Assembly: GCA_032622095.1 (NCBI GenBank) | Contig: CP136066.1 | Location: forward strand, 190,888,816-190,952,815 | Direction of reading: 5' to 3' | Length of the DNA stretch: 64,000 nucleotides | Source of the DNA: Siphonodentalium dalli | Taxonomy: Eukaryota > Mollusca > Scaphopoda > Gadilida > Siphonodentaliidae | Shown here: positions 11,857-22,934 of the stretch, one piece after another | Layout of the letters: each line of letters begins with the position of its first letter | Numbering within the stretch: position 1 is the first letter of the stretch | The notes under the pieces: generated by a model | What the model was told of the DNA's origin: nothing | Seen by the model: only the letters and a program-made list of their open reading frames with translations | The model's database searches: none | Position numbers and translations under genes: made by a program

Positions 11857-12205
11857 AGTTAATAGGAACAATTTCTCTTCATATTGAAACCCGATGATGT
11901 ATTAAGTCAATCCTGCGCGAGTCCAAATGCGCCCAAAACATTACGCGTTCGTCTTTCCAAACCCAATGACGTATCAATGGTGTTATGAGCCTGGTGTTAT
12001 GAGCCGTTGCGCATTCACCGAGAAATAACTGCAACTAGCCACGTGGGTGCCGACCATTCAGAATGCTGGATTTAGTGATGACAACACTTAGTATGTAAAT
12101 ATATTTACATATACGACATGTCTTTTTGCATTAAATCCAGTATTCTGATTGATCGCCGCCCACATAACCTGTTGCAATTATTTCTTGATAAACCTGCAAG
12201 CGCGT
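11857..12205. repeat. dispersed repeat with an attached inverted half
   Basis: 11857-12100 matches 13440-13690 closely (shared CCTGCGCGAGTCCAAATGCG and GAGAAATAACTGCAACTAGC). From about 12121 the last 80 bases are repeated as an imperfect reverse complement (AAATCCAGTATTCTGATTGA, then CAATTATTTCTTGAT), making a palindrome in this copy only. Confidence 0.8.
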
Positions 12206-12597
12206 CATAATTACTGCCATAAATACAATGACTCTTTATTGATTTTGGTAAGAACTGACAAAAAGATACATCGGTTATTGTTTAGCTGCATTTGCACTGC
12301 CGCACCATGGACTTAAGTTATTCAATTGGTTTTAGGTTACAATAAGAGCCTTGTTTTCAAATGTTCTGTGTTAAATCTTTTTTGTATGCGAAACAAATTG
12401 ACATTTATTCTTGATTGATTTAAAGGATCAGTACGCACTCGAATCAAAATAAATAGCAAACAATAATGTTGTATGGAACGGTTCAGTGGCTTCAGATATT
12501 AAGACATGCAAATTGGTATGGTACATGTACCTTTTTAAAAAAAATCTTTTTTCATAATTTTGCGAGTTAACAAATTTATATAAAATACAATTTTTAC

Positions 12598-13003
12598 CTT
12601 GGAATATTCTCACACCCCACTGTGTATTCCTTTTTGTGGTTTTTGACTGGTTGAAGTCTGCAATTTCTTCCAGCTCTTGCTCACTTTTCCTTTGAAATCT
12701 GTTCCCTGTGTGGCCTGTAACTGCAGTACTGGTACTAGTAGAACATTCCAAATGTTGGTCCACTGATGCAGATGGTGGGTCATCATTTGAATTTGTCTGC
12801 GGTTGAGCTTGGGATGGTTGTAAGTCATCAAATGGTATATCCATGAGCTGCTCTAAAGTCACACCTGGGACACCTGCCATCTCTTCTATTCCATCCAAGT
12901 CAACAGCCATTAAAATATCATCATCATCATCATCAAGTTCACCATCTGAGACACTATATGTGATTTTAAAACTCCCATTCTCTTGAGAATAATTGTTGGC
13001 CAT
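12598..13003 (-). CDS. Crypton-type tyrosine recombinase, exon 1 (acidic N-terminus)
   Basis: Begins with ATG at 13003-13001 (MANNYSQENGSFKITYS) and ends at a good donor (CCAAG|GTAAAAA). The region encodes an acidic leader with six consecutive Asp residues, a Ser/Thr/Gln-rich spacer, a charged stretch (QRKSEQELEEIADF) and then NTQWGVRIFQ, the start of the recombinase N-terminal helical domain that continues in exon 2. The intron is 1,029 bases and contains a hairpin element (11639-11780) and a palindromic repeat (11857-12205). The start choice is supported because no other in-frame ATG lies closer and the leader resembles those of other Crypton/DUF3504 proteins. Confidence 0.85.
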
Positions 13004-13431
13004 TTTAATTATAGCAAAGTCGATTGAGAACTACACGTGGTTCAAAGGGGTTAATTTACTGTCGTTCATGATTTCACAGGTAAAAATAACAGGTGTGGTC
13101 AGGTGAAGTTGGGATAATTACATTCAATGTGGAAATAAACAACACAAACTGGATTTGACAGGGTTATAATGACTTTTATTGTCATAATTAACTTATCAAT
13201 TGTATCATAGCATTTATATTTGTGACATTGTTATTGTGATCGAGTGGGACTGTTTTATTAAGGTGTAGTAATAAATAGTCCCAAAATATACCGGAGCGTT
13301 TCCAGTCTAAGGGGAATAACTTGAACTAATTAAAAAAAAAAAAAAAAACTATGAAGAACTATTCTCATATCGTCCACGTGCTTTGTTTTTATAAATTAAT
13401 ACTACGTGACACCAAAGGTGTTTTAATCAAT
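13004..13431. promoter_or_regulatory. upstream region of the Crypton-type gene
   Basis: About 430 bases between the ATG at 13003 and the next repeat. It contains a poly(A) run at 13331-13348 but I see no TATA box in the right orientation and position. It presumably contains the promoter; this is inference from position only. Confidence 0.25.
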
Positions 13432-13690
13432 TTTATATTGGCAAGGGTTAACACGAACAATTTCAAAACGAGGCTCTTTGTATTGAAACCCGATGATTTA
13501 TTAAGTCAATCCTGCGCGAGTCCAAATGCGCCCAAAACATTGCGCGTTCGTCTTTCCAAACCTAATGACGTATCGATTGTGTTATTAGCTTGGTGTTATG
13601 AGGCGTTCCGCATTCACCGAGAAATAACTGCAACTAGCCACGTGGGCGCCGACCAATCAGAATGCTGGATTTAGTGATGACAACACTTAG
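13432..13690. repeat. dispersed repeat, direct copy of 11857-12100
   Basis: Same orientation as the intronic copy and similar over about 250 bases, so exon 1 and part of the intron of the recombinase gene are flanked by direct repeats. Confidence 0.82.
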
Positions 13691-13705
13691 TGTGTAAATA
13701 TATAT

Positions 13706-13845
13706 AGATGACGGAAAATTATTTCTTTACGGAATTATTAACCCTTTCGACTTAGAACATTTCAACATTGTTTTTTATTTCTTTAACAAAGCGGTGTCGA
13801 CTTGCCACGTTTTCGGGGGACACTGTGGTCGGCTGACCTTTTATT
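13706..13845 (+). repeat. dispersed repeat, inverted copy at 62821-62946
   Basis: Bases from ATAGATGACGGAA to GTCGGCTGACCTTTTA match the reverse complement of 62946-62821 with scattered substitutions and small indels (shared GGGGGACACTGTGGTCGGC). The copy is non-coding. Confidence 0.8.
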
Positions 13846-15100
13846 TCATTGTAGCTAATGCTATTTCTCAGTAGCGTGAAACAAACTACCATGAACTCAC
13901 GAGCTGTAAAAGCGTGCGCGTGTTCAGTGCGTGCACACTATCCGCTAGCCACTCAAAAGCGACGAATTTATTACGCCACATGCACTTGAACAACCCATCA
14001 CTCTATGTTTGAGCGCCAGCGAATGTGTCAATTAGGTTTCAATTAGGCCTAGGATCTTACCAAATACTAACACTAACACGTCTCCTTAATCTGTATCTAT
14101 ATCTGTACTATAGGTATTCTCTATATTTCCATGTGACACCTACTATACGGTTGTCGGTAGAGAGGCTACTCCTGTTTTGAATATATGAGAACTGATTCCG
14201 TTAATAAACTATCCTTGGTAATCCACAATGTTTATGTTTGTTTCTATATTATACATATATTGTGGTTTACAGATATACGTTGACGCTGTAGATCGAGTGT
14301 TGACTTCTGTCTATACACACTGCTCTCTGTTAGAGATAGTAAACACTTCGTTTCATACGCGTACATAAGTGACTATAGTTGAGGTGTTCTCGTCGTATTT
14401 GATCGATGGAAGGACATAGGCGAGATACGTGCGCCAAATCACTTTCCTCTGGGGAAATATATGTTTGGATAGATAGGGGACGTAAGTTCACTACACGAAC
14501 ATGCTAGCAAAATGGGGTAATATTAGTTTCGGAGTCCTCAAACGTCAGTTTAGTGCTGAAAATAAGATAAATATGGCCAACATCCACATTAAATCTGGGG
14601 CGAGACTTCTCAACCGACTGACAATGCAGTCAGTTCCACGGGACGAACCGTCAATGCGATGTTACTTGGTCGACGTAGATAACAGAATTTCATAGGCCAG
14701 TACGAGAAAAAATCACTCGACCCTCCACACCCATTCCCTCGACATTTCTTGTTATCTTCGTATTCATTGATCCCTGTGGCACACATCTTGAGTGCGCAAT
14801 TTTGTATTGTGGATTGGCACGGTCCTCTAAAATATTTTGTTTTGTGCCTTCAATAACGAATTTTGATATCATTCGATTAAGCGACGACAAATTTAAGAAA
14901 TGCCTTTCCATGAAGCCTACTAGACTATTTACGTTACCAGAAACTAATTGAATAACTTATTCGAAGATTGGTGCTAAGTATTGCTTTCTGTCGAAGTTTA
15001 AGTTGTATTCCGGCATAAACCAACTACCTCACGGAATAGGATTAGAGTTCATCCTAATTTTGTCCATGTAGAATATATGTTGCTGAATGAACTGAGATTA
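13846..15100. other. no supported gene
   Basis: A 64-codon plus-strand frame at 14501-14695 contains a stretch (ATGGCCAACATCCACATTAA) that resembles 23470-23530, which suggests an old dispersed repeat rather than an exon. No domain or splice support. Confidence 0.35.
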
Positions 15101-15542
15101 ATATGTGACCCGCCATATCAAATCCAGTCGTAAGTCGGGATTTTTTTTACCCTGTGCCAAATGCATTCTCTTATATATGCGAGTCGACCATAGGTCGCCT
15201 CGCATATATAAGAGAATGCATTGGCCTAACAATTTTAATAATTTTTTCTTGTATTCTTTAACAATTTTATAATTTTACCCATACAGAGCCCCAGACAAAC
15301 ATGAGCAGACGACACTCTTCTATATGATTCTATATATGTGTGGGGCTCCCTGCAGGGTAATGGATGTTTTTTTTATTTTATGTCCTAAAAAATGTAAGAA
15401 ACATTTATTAAAAAAAAGAAGATAATTGTTAGGCCAATGCATTCTCTTATAAATGGTCGACTCGCATATATAAGAGAATGCATTGGCACAGGGTAAAAAA
15501 AATCCCGACTTACGACTGGATTTGATATGGCGGGTCACATAT
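15101..15542. mobile_element. nested MITE with 82-bp terminal inverted repeats
   Basis: Outer ends ATATGTGACCCGCCATATCA and its reverse complement bound 442 bases, and the arms match for about 80 bases. Immediately inside sits a second unit bounded by CCCTGTGCCAA and TTGGCACAGGG (15150-15493), whose two ends each contain a 61- or 53-base hairpin (15161-15221 and 15434-15486). Inside this again an insertion bounded by GAGCCCCA and TGGGGCTC (about 15284-15350) is seen. The inner unit recurs at 36817-37045 in a different outer context. Confidence 0.85.
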
Positions 15543-16362
15543 GTTTGTTTGTTCGTATGTTTGTTTGTCCGCTTATAGGCTCGATCATCGGAACTAAAAT
15601 TTGTATATTAAGGTAATTTGATCCGGGGAGCGTTATTAGATAGGTCCAGTTCAACCCATATGTCTTAAAAGGGCACTAATAATTAGTTTATAGATCTTTT
15701 GGCGTGAGTCGACCAAACGGCTGGATCCTCAGAGATGAAATTGTTTACGTATGGGTAATTTGTCCCATGGAACCTTATTAGATATATCCCGCTGAATCAG
15801 ATGTCTTAAAATGACACTAATAATTATTTTAACTACATAATTAATTATATACCCAAAATGGTCACATAATGTTCGGTAAAAATTCAAATACGGGAAAATT
15901 GACCCGCATAGCGCCATAAGATATATGCCGTTGACCTGAGACGACCTAAAGTGGCAAATATGAGCAATATAGAGCGTTCTTTATCAGCTTAGACGATATG
16001 TAGGATAATTGGTCCAGATCGGTCACCTGACCAGGAAATTTTCATTGGATATGCGCATTTGAACACAGATGACTTAATAGCGAACGTTTAGTACTAACCT
16101 CCCAGACGATATGTGGAAACATTGGTGCACACAATTAAAATGACGCTTGAATGTCACGGGATAGGTACTGTTGACATAAAATGACTTACATTGGCACTAA
16201 TAATTAGCAACAAACAGCGTACATTGTCAACTTAAAAGATAGCTGTAACTTTACCCGGATGTGCTGTTTGCCCCAGAAGGCTAATGTTTATTTAAAATGA
16301 CTTGAAGGGCCACTAATAAATTGCGCATTCGTCACCCGAGCAACGCACGGTACCCCAGCTAG
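15543..16362 (+). mobile_element. candidate Helitron-like non-autonomous element, 3' end at 16362
   Basis: The stretch ends in CACCCGAGCAACGCACGG, then TACCCCAGCTAG followed by T. A small stem-loop shortly before a terminal CTAG is the 3' signature of Helitrons. Upstream, a phrase ending in CACTAATAATTAG recurs about every 150-200 bases (15684, 15810 and 16190 areas), giving internal repeats. The 5' end is not resolved; it may lie just right of the MITE at 15542. No Rep/helicase coding is present. Confidence 0.4.
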
Positions 16363-17160
16363 TAGTATATATATACATATGTTGGAAGTATCCTTCCCAT
16401 TCTGTTCCGTCACCACTTAAAGAATATTAACATGGAAACTATGTAACCGTGTAGACACAGCATACAAGATAGTGTGCAACATGGCAGTCGTTGTACAATT
16501 GGCCTTATATTTCAATTTTATATGCATTTTAGAGATAATATATACCTTAAGATATACACAAATATACATATTTATAATTATGTTGTATTATGCTACCTAC
16601 ACATTGGACACATTCGGGTCCGAACTCAAGATGACGACCAGAAATTGAGTAACGGAATATTCTTAATCATGTGTTGTCTCATTCGGCTGCTGATAACATT
16701 TCGCTTAGTATTTTTATTGTTTGCTGATCAATCAACTATTTGATACATCAATATGTTATTACCATGCGGTACATTCTTGCACAAATTGCTTTTGAATGTG
16801 CTATCAATCTTTGCCGCGAACTTCCTACGGTATTATAACCACGACACGAGCAGAACACATTCTATATTACCTTCATGTATTGATATTCCGCCGCTCCGTC
16901 ACTGTGGTAAACCAAGTCCATACCGAAGTATTATAGTCTGTTTTATTTACGATGTTCATTGTGAACGAATGAGACAAATCTGATCTTGTCACATGTGATT
17001 CCCATATAAAGTTGATACACTGATTAGTTTACCAGACCTATACTTTGTATTTCATATATCTCAAATCTCTGAATAATATTGAAACAATGTTCATAAACTA
17101 TTGACAGTCCTGATCGATTTGAGAGGAACAGAGATAACACATGGGGTAAATTGCAGTATA
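16363..17160. other. no supported gene
   Basis: TATATATATACATATG follows the Helitron-like end. A plus-strand ATG at 16481 opens a hydrophobic frame of about 55 codons without a usable donor. Nothing else recognised. Confidence 0.3.
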
Positions 17161-18168
17161 TGATTTTGTACAAGCTTACACAAATTGATTTTTGAATCTT
17201 TGTTGCGCACCTCATCTGGGATGATAAGCATGAAATGAGTAGACAAATGCGAAATAAGTGAATATTATCTATTACTATTCCGCCCCTATTATTGGCAAAT
17301 TCAAACCGATGTACTAAAAAAAGTTTTATTTGCTTTCAAATTGTCATTGTGTGTGAATAAGACCAATCTGCTCTTGTTATATTACACATGTTGGTATACT
17401 ATATTTGTGTATGCTTTATAGTGGTTCATTGTTTATATATAAATACTGGTGATATTGGGCGACAGTAACGAGATTAACATTTACTATATGCTTGTATTCA
17501 CATCATTTCAGAGGAACATTATTTCATTATAAGTACGAAACCTGTGTCTTCTTGAAGATAATTTGTCCAATCCAAAAACAGTTTTGGTACGTTGAAGTTG
17601 TGTTTAAAAGAAACAAAAGTAAAACTGATGACATGACAGCTATATTGCAGCTTGGGAAATGATAACCATGTTTATTCTCGAAGAAGCCTTACCTATTGAT
17701 TACAAAACCAATGAAATGGAGACTCAATCCTTTTAACATTGATTCCTTGCACCGGGGGTTTCACGGAATGAGATTTTCAATGTTGACACGAAAGCGACAA
17801 ACCTGTCTACCCAGCTCAAAACGTTCACATATACTGTAACATACGAAATATGTGGACTAAAAGTACAACAGTTAGGTTGGGTGTGAATAGTGGGTTTATG
17901 GAATACCGTTTAAAAGCTGACAGTTTTACGCCAGAGACTGTACCCAATTGATTAGAAGTGTAAGCTTGTTTGATGTGTCAGTTTATGTTGATTCACTTAT
18001 CACATTTAGTTCATTCTCTTTCCTATCATCAATCCTAACCGATGATCGTGACCGTTTCGTCTGACGGTTACTATGACATCTTTTATTGTTCTCATCGCGG
18101 CATTAGATGACAATTCAAATTTAACCACATTCCCGACACAGCTGGTCTATGGCGATGTGAAGGACAAA
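17161..18168 (+). repeat. 1-kb tandem duplication, copy 1
   Basis: Begins TGATTTTGTACAAGC and ends GGTCTATGGCGATGTGAAGG; the next copy starts at 18169, so the period is 1,008 bases. The copies differ by substitutions and a few small indels. Each contains an acceptor-like TTTCAG followed by about 50 open codons, but the frame is broken by a 2-base difference in this copy. Confidence 0.9.
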
Positions 18169-19163
18169 TGATTTTGTAAAACTTTCACAAATTGATTTTT
18201 GAATGTGGTTTGAATCTTTGTTGCGCACTTAATCTGGGATGATAAGCATGAAATGAGTAGACATATACGAAATAAGTGAATATTATCTATTACTATTCCG
18301 CCCCTATTATTGGCAAATTCAAACCGATGTACTAAAATCTGTTTTATTTGCTTTTCAAATTGTCATTGTGTGTGAATAAGACCAACCTGCTCTTGTTATA
18401 TTACACATTATGTTGGTATACTATGAATTGTGTATGCTTTATAGTGGTTCATTGTTTATACATAAAATACTGGTGATATTGGGCGACAGTAACGAGATTA
18501 ACATTTGCTATATGCTTGTACTCACATTATTTCAGAGGCACATTATTTCATTATAAGTACGAAACCTGTGTGTTCTTGAAGATAATTTGTCCAATCCAAA
18601 AACAGTTTCGGCACGTTGAAGTTATGTTTAAAAGAAACAAAAGTAAAACTGATAACATGACAGCTATTGCAGCTTGGGAGATGATAACCATGTGTATTAT
18701 AGAAGAAGCCTCACCTACTGAATAAAAAAACCAATGAAATGGAGACTCATTCCGTTTAACATTGATTCCTTGCACCGGGGATTGCATGGAATGAGATCTT
18801 CAAAGTTGACACGAAAGCGACAAAACTGTCTGCCAAGCTCAAAACATTCACATATACTCTAACATACGAAATATGTGGACAAACAGTACAACAGTTAGGT
18901 TGGGTGTGAATAGTGGGTTTATGGAATACCGTTTAAAAGCTAACAGTTTTAAGCCAGAGACTGTACCCCATTGGTTAGAAGTGTAAGGTTGTTTGATGGG
19001 TCAGTTTATGTTGATTCACTTATCAAATTAATTCATTCTCTTTCCTATCGTCAATCCTAACCGATGATTTTGACCGTTTCGACTCATCGCGGCATTAGAT
19101 GACAATTCATATTTAACCACATTCCCGACACAGCTGGTCTATGGCGATGTGAAGGACAAATGA
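18169..19163 (+). repeat. 1-kb tandem duplication, copy 2
   Basis: Matches 17161-18168 along its length. The open frame at 18516-18725 in this copy begins next to a TTTCAG and contains HYKYETCVFLKIICPIQKQF, but comparison with copy 1 shows replacement changes and a frameshift, so coding is not supported. Confidence 0.9.
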
Positions 19164-19692
19164 CATGCACTACCAATGACCCTGGGCTATACCATTGTCA
19201 GTCTTGTGGAATGCTCTATGCAGTGGTCAATAGGTATATGTTGATAGTTTTAAAAAGACAAAACATAGTTTAAATGCCGCACCGATGATCTGGATATCGT
19301 ACATGCACACTAGCATGTAATTGCAGTACTGTTAATGGACTGAATCGACTGTTTGCCAATTCACATTGTTAAAACGTCACAAGCAGATCGTGTTAGTGGA
19401 GAAATGGACAATCTAGATAACAAGAGGCAGCTTTTCGATGTCAGTGCAACAATAGATAGATATATATTGTATTAGATAAAGCATATACATATACAATATG
19501 ATTTACAAAATATTGGTAGAAAATACAATGCACATAGAGAATCCGGGCGGTGGTGTGACCTAATGGCCGTCTTCCTAACATCGGATTACAGATTTAACTT
19601 CTCGACAGTACGTTCAGATAATGTAATACTTTGTAATAATGTAATAGTAATGTACATAAAATATACATAGAATGTGACAAAAGCGATATAAG

Positions 19693-19732
<40 letters not shown>

Positions 19733-20366
19733 TTTTTCCCCTAACAAGATTCGGAATGGGTAGTGATTTGTTATTTTTTAGAACACTTTGTTACTTATTG
19801 GTTTGGACAGTCAATATTTAAAAAACCATGGTATAAAGGAGTGAGGAGTGGGAGACTATATTTCTGTACCAGTAATATGCCAACTTGAGATAGTGAGTTT
19901 TATTATACCCCATAAGAGCCTTTCATAATCAATCCTGTTGCTAGCCGATAAACATCAAGATGAACTAGAACGAAAACTTCCATCTTACAATTTATAGAAA
20001 TTCTTCAAACTTTGCATAAGTCATGCTGCTTCGATGCAATGTTCGTTTGTTTGCGATCGCCTGCGTCATTTATTAAAGTCGATAATTTTGTGAAATGTAT
20101 CACATTCCATGTAATGTTCATGTGACATAGACGAATTTGTTGTTATCATGTCTAAGTGATGGGAACTGTTGTCAATTCCTTTCATTGTTAGATACGAGAC
20201 GAATCACAAGTCATTAAATACAGCCCCATACATGGTGGTTTTCTGCCGCATCTTGTAATTCTCAAATTTTACAAATTCATTTGCGGCTCAGGGCTGTTTC
20301 TTACACGAAGACCGCAGGTAAATCATGAGACGCTTGTGGTCGGAAATAGTTCTCGTATATATCTTA
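19164..20366. other. no supported gene; (TA)n at 19697-19728
   Basis: Only a TA microsatellite is recognisable in this 1.2-kb stretch. Confidence 0.4.
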
Positions 20367-20393
20367 CTAGCAGATTAGCCCGCCACTGGCGGG
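20367..20393 (-). mobile_element. Helitron-like 3' terminus on the minus strand
   Basis: Read on the minus strand, CCCGCCAGTGGCGGG (a 6-bp stem with a 3-base loop) is followed eight bases later by CTAG and then T, the arrangement expected of a Helitron 3' end. The element would extend to higher coordinates; its 5' TC end is not located, and a broken LINE end lies in that direction. Confidence 0.45.
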
Positions 20394-20696
20394 ATTGGTC
20401 CCATGGTTTGGTCGATCCATTATTTTTTGTTTTTCAAGGTAACCCCGTACAGACACTACCCACACGTCCTACATGGTCAATGACGTCGCCCTTTAAAGCA
20501 GCACCATTATGACGTCATATAGATAACACCTCTCGGCGATGACGTCAATAACGGTAGATAATGATTTATTGGCAAAAAACATCACACGAGGACAGTTTGC
20601 TAAAACAATGGATAATGGTATATACAAAACTTGTGATAATAGAGTATACAAAAACAAAATTACATAATATGCTAAGATGTACAAGGAATCGCGGGA

Positions 20697-21189
20697 TCAT
20701 GTATCGAAGAAGCGACGGATCAGTTTACATATTATTCGTGTTAGAATGGGAGAGTCATTTGTCAATATAGTAGTTAATTGATCGTTGGCGTTATTGCGTG
20801 GAAAATTCGGATTATGGTTAACCATTGATTCGAGAAGTTCTCTTCGTAGTTGTGAATATGCATTGGATTCCATAAGGAAATGTATTTCATCTTCTACGAC
20901 ATCATCGCAACAAAACACACTTTCTATTTTCTAATTTTACTGGGGGCTGTACATGACGCCCCTTTTCTATAGCAAGTACATGGTTACTGATTATAAATCT
21001 GGTGAAAGCTATTCTGTCTTCCAATGATTTCGTGTTGAGAAGATAGGGCTCAAGCCTATACTCTTTCTTGTAAAGCCGATATGTTCTGAGTTTGTTGCTG
21101 CCTGATTTTGAGCAGTTGTCACTCAGGCTAGCTTGGAAGTACTCGTTATAGCTATTTTGTAAAGATTTTCGGAAATTTTTCGTTACCAT
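20697..21189 (-). pseudogene. LINE (non-LTR retrotransposon) C-terminal fragment, frameshifted
   Basis: The first frame (21189 downward) reads KLRTYRLYKKEYRLEPYL, then LEDRIAFTRFIISNHVLAIE and KGRHVQPP, the typical region between reverse transcriptase and the C-terminal zinc-knuckle of animal LINEs. A frameshift at about 20905-20918 separates it from the second frame, which continues with CCDDVVEDEIHFLMES and LRRELLESM. The expected knuckle cysteines sit across the break. No endonuclease or RT core lies upstream, so this is a 5'-truncated dead copy. The clade cannot be told from this part. Confidence 0.85.
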
Positions 21190-22760
21190 ATCTGTGGCGT
21201 GACTAAAACATTACCAAATTATGCTAGCTGAAAATTTCAATGTATTTTACATGTCTGGACACAGACATAAGAATCACACTATGTTTCTGTATGATGTAGG
21301 TGAAGTAACTCTAAAATTTCGGTGGCAGTTGAAATGTGAAGGGTGGTCGCACGGGCTGGCGAATGGTCCGATGACACTTCCCGTGGCTTTTTACCCTTAT
21401 ATAGCAAGTTTGGGCTCAATCGGATGAGCCGTTTTCGAGTCTATAGCGCACATATATATAATATACGGAACCTCATCTCAGGTTACGTCACTTCTCCTAG
21501 TTTGGTTATTAGAGAGAAGTCATAATGGCTAGAATTCAACCTACACCCCAACATCACCCTTCTATGAGTATGATGCAACTCAAAAGCACATTAATAAAAC
21601 CATTATAGTGAGTAAGAACACCACTATAATCAATAACTAAACTTATAAATATGTTGTTGAGACAAATGAATACTGGTGTTTTGAGAGAGAATTCATTTTT
21701 CCCTGGGAGAAGTGTCACATTTTAGGGAGAAGGTGTCTCCTAAGTCGCCCTCTAGGCTGATTCATGCTTCTTGGCTATATCTGCTGAGCGTGCAGTTAAT
21801 CGGGCTTAGAGAACCAATTGAGAGTCATGCCCGCTTAAGTTGTGTATTAACGGGCATCTTGGGAATATCAGACTCTCATATGGACTCGTCTCTGGTGAAT
21901 CAAACATGATTATTTGTTTTATGTATTAGACGGTTAGGCATTACCTTCACACACCAACACATGTAATAGCACGACAAACTGGGACAGTATCCAACAATTT
22001 AATTGATTTGGCCGTTGGCGTGTACAATAGTGGCATCTTATTTTTCTACCGGGAAGGAACGTTCAAACATAATTATAACAAAATGACTACGGGCTTATAT
22101 CAGAACCAAATAAGTCAATATGAACCAATGTCAATATTTAGGCCCAATATCAACCTATTAGCCCGAGGATATATTTAAGTACCATAATCATATGATCAAT
22201 AAATATAAAAGAGTAGGAAGTGTCTGTCATGTGCCCGAAGCGCACGCATGTGCCATAGGCACTAACACACAAAGGGGTCGCAGACCTGTTTCACCTAGTT
22301 ATTTATAAAGCCCAGATACTAATTCTTTAAAACAACGTCGTCCATGTTTGGGCGCCATTTGGTCGGGTGTCGACACCTAGTTGCAGCCGGATATGGGACA
22401 TCGAAGTTACGGATGACCAGGATATGTGACGTCACGTTTCCACCAAATCCTGGTTGCGACTTCCCGTACTACCGATCAAATCCAAAATGGCGGACTGAAT
22501 AAATGAAAAAGGCGGACAATGATTGAATTAATGAAGAAAGTGAATGTGTACTTGATACATGTAGATTTTTATCTTTGGGTTTGATGGTTGTTTTACTAAA
22601 ACACTTATCGATCTACTTTTATTACACTATTTTTGGAAAGATGTTGTTTATAGTTAATTCGATTTTTGTTTTTATATGCCTAGGCCATCGATATATACGT
22701 CGATACCTAGGCCTATATAAAATAAGATTTATTGATGCTCTTAAAGTATAAAATATACAG
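21190..22760. other. non-coding; possible upstream intron of the 22.7-27 kb gene
   Basis: No domain or convincing exon was found here. If the exon at 22761 is real its upstream partner must end in phase 2 and lie in or before this stretch; I did not find it. Confidence 0.3.
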
Positions 22761-22934
22761 CGGTGTATCTGATCAACATGTAACCCTATATAGTTTGAGG
22801 CCAGACCCCTCAAATTCGATGAGCCGATCTCGAAGTCCCTCCATGCTAATTTGTACCAGGGTACTCAGTTCGTTGTATTGTCTCCGGCATCAAGCGTACC
22901 GTAAGTGTGGGGACGAATACATATACGACGAAAG
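22761..22934 (+). CDS. internal exon, cysteine-containing, possibly PAN-like
   Basis: Bounded by AAATATACAG| and |GTTAGTTTTTG, open throughout its 174 bases, and symmetric (enters with one base and leaves with two, phase 2 to phase 2). It encodes VSDQHVTLYSLRPDP, then SMSRSRSPSMLICTRVLSS, LYCLRHQAYRKCGDEYIYDE. Three cysteines with aromatic residues between them are reminiscent of a PAN/Apple-type secreted domain, but the match is weak. It lies 970 bases before the first ILEI exon and on the same strand, so it could belong to the same gene; a direct splice would be out of phase. Confidence 0.5.

Noticed and set aside
16481-16648. ATG-initiated hydrophobic frame downstream of a TATATATATA sequence, considered as a signal-peptide exon
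   Set aside because: No donor within the frame, and the AT-rich sequence gives hydrophobic translations by chance.
18516-18725. Candidate exon in copy 2 of the 1-kb duplication
   Set aside because: The other copy has a frameshift and replacement changes, so selection on the protein is not supported.
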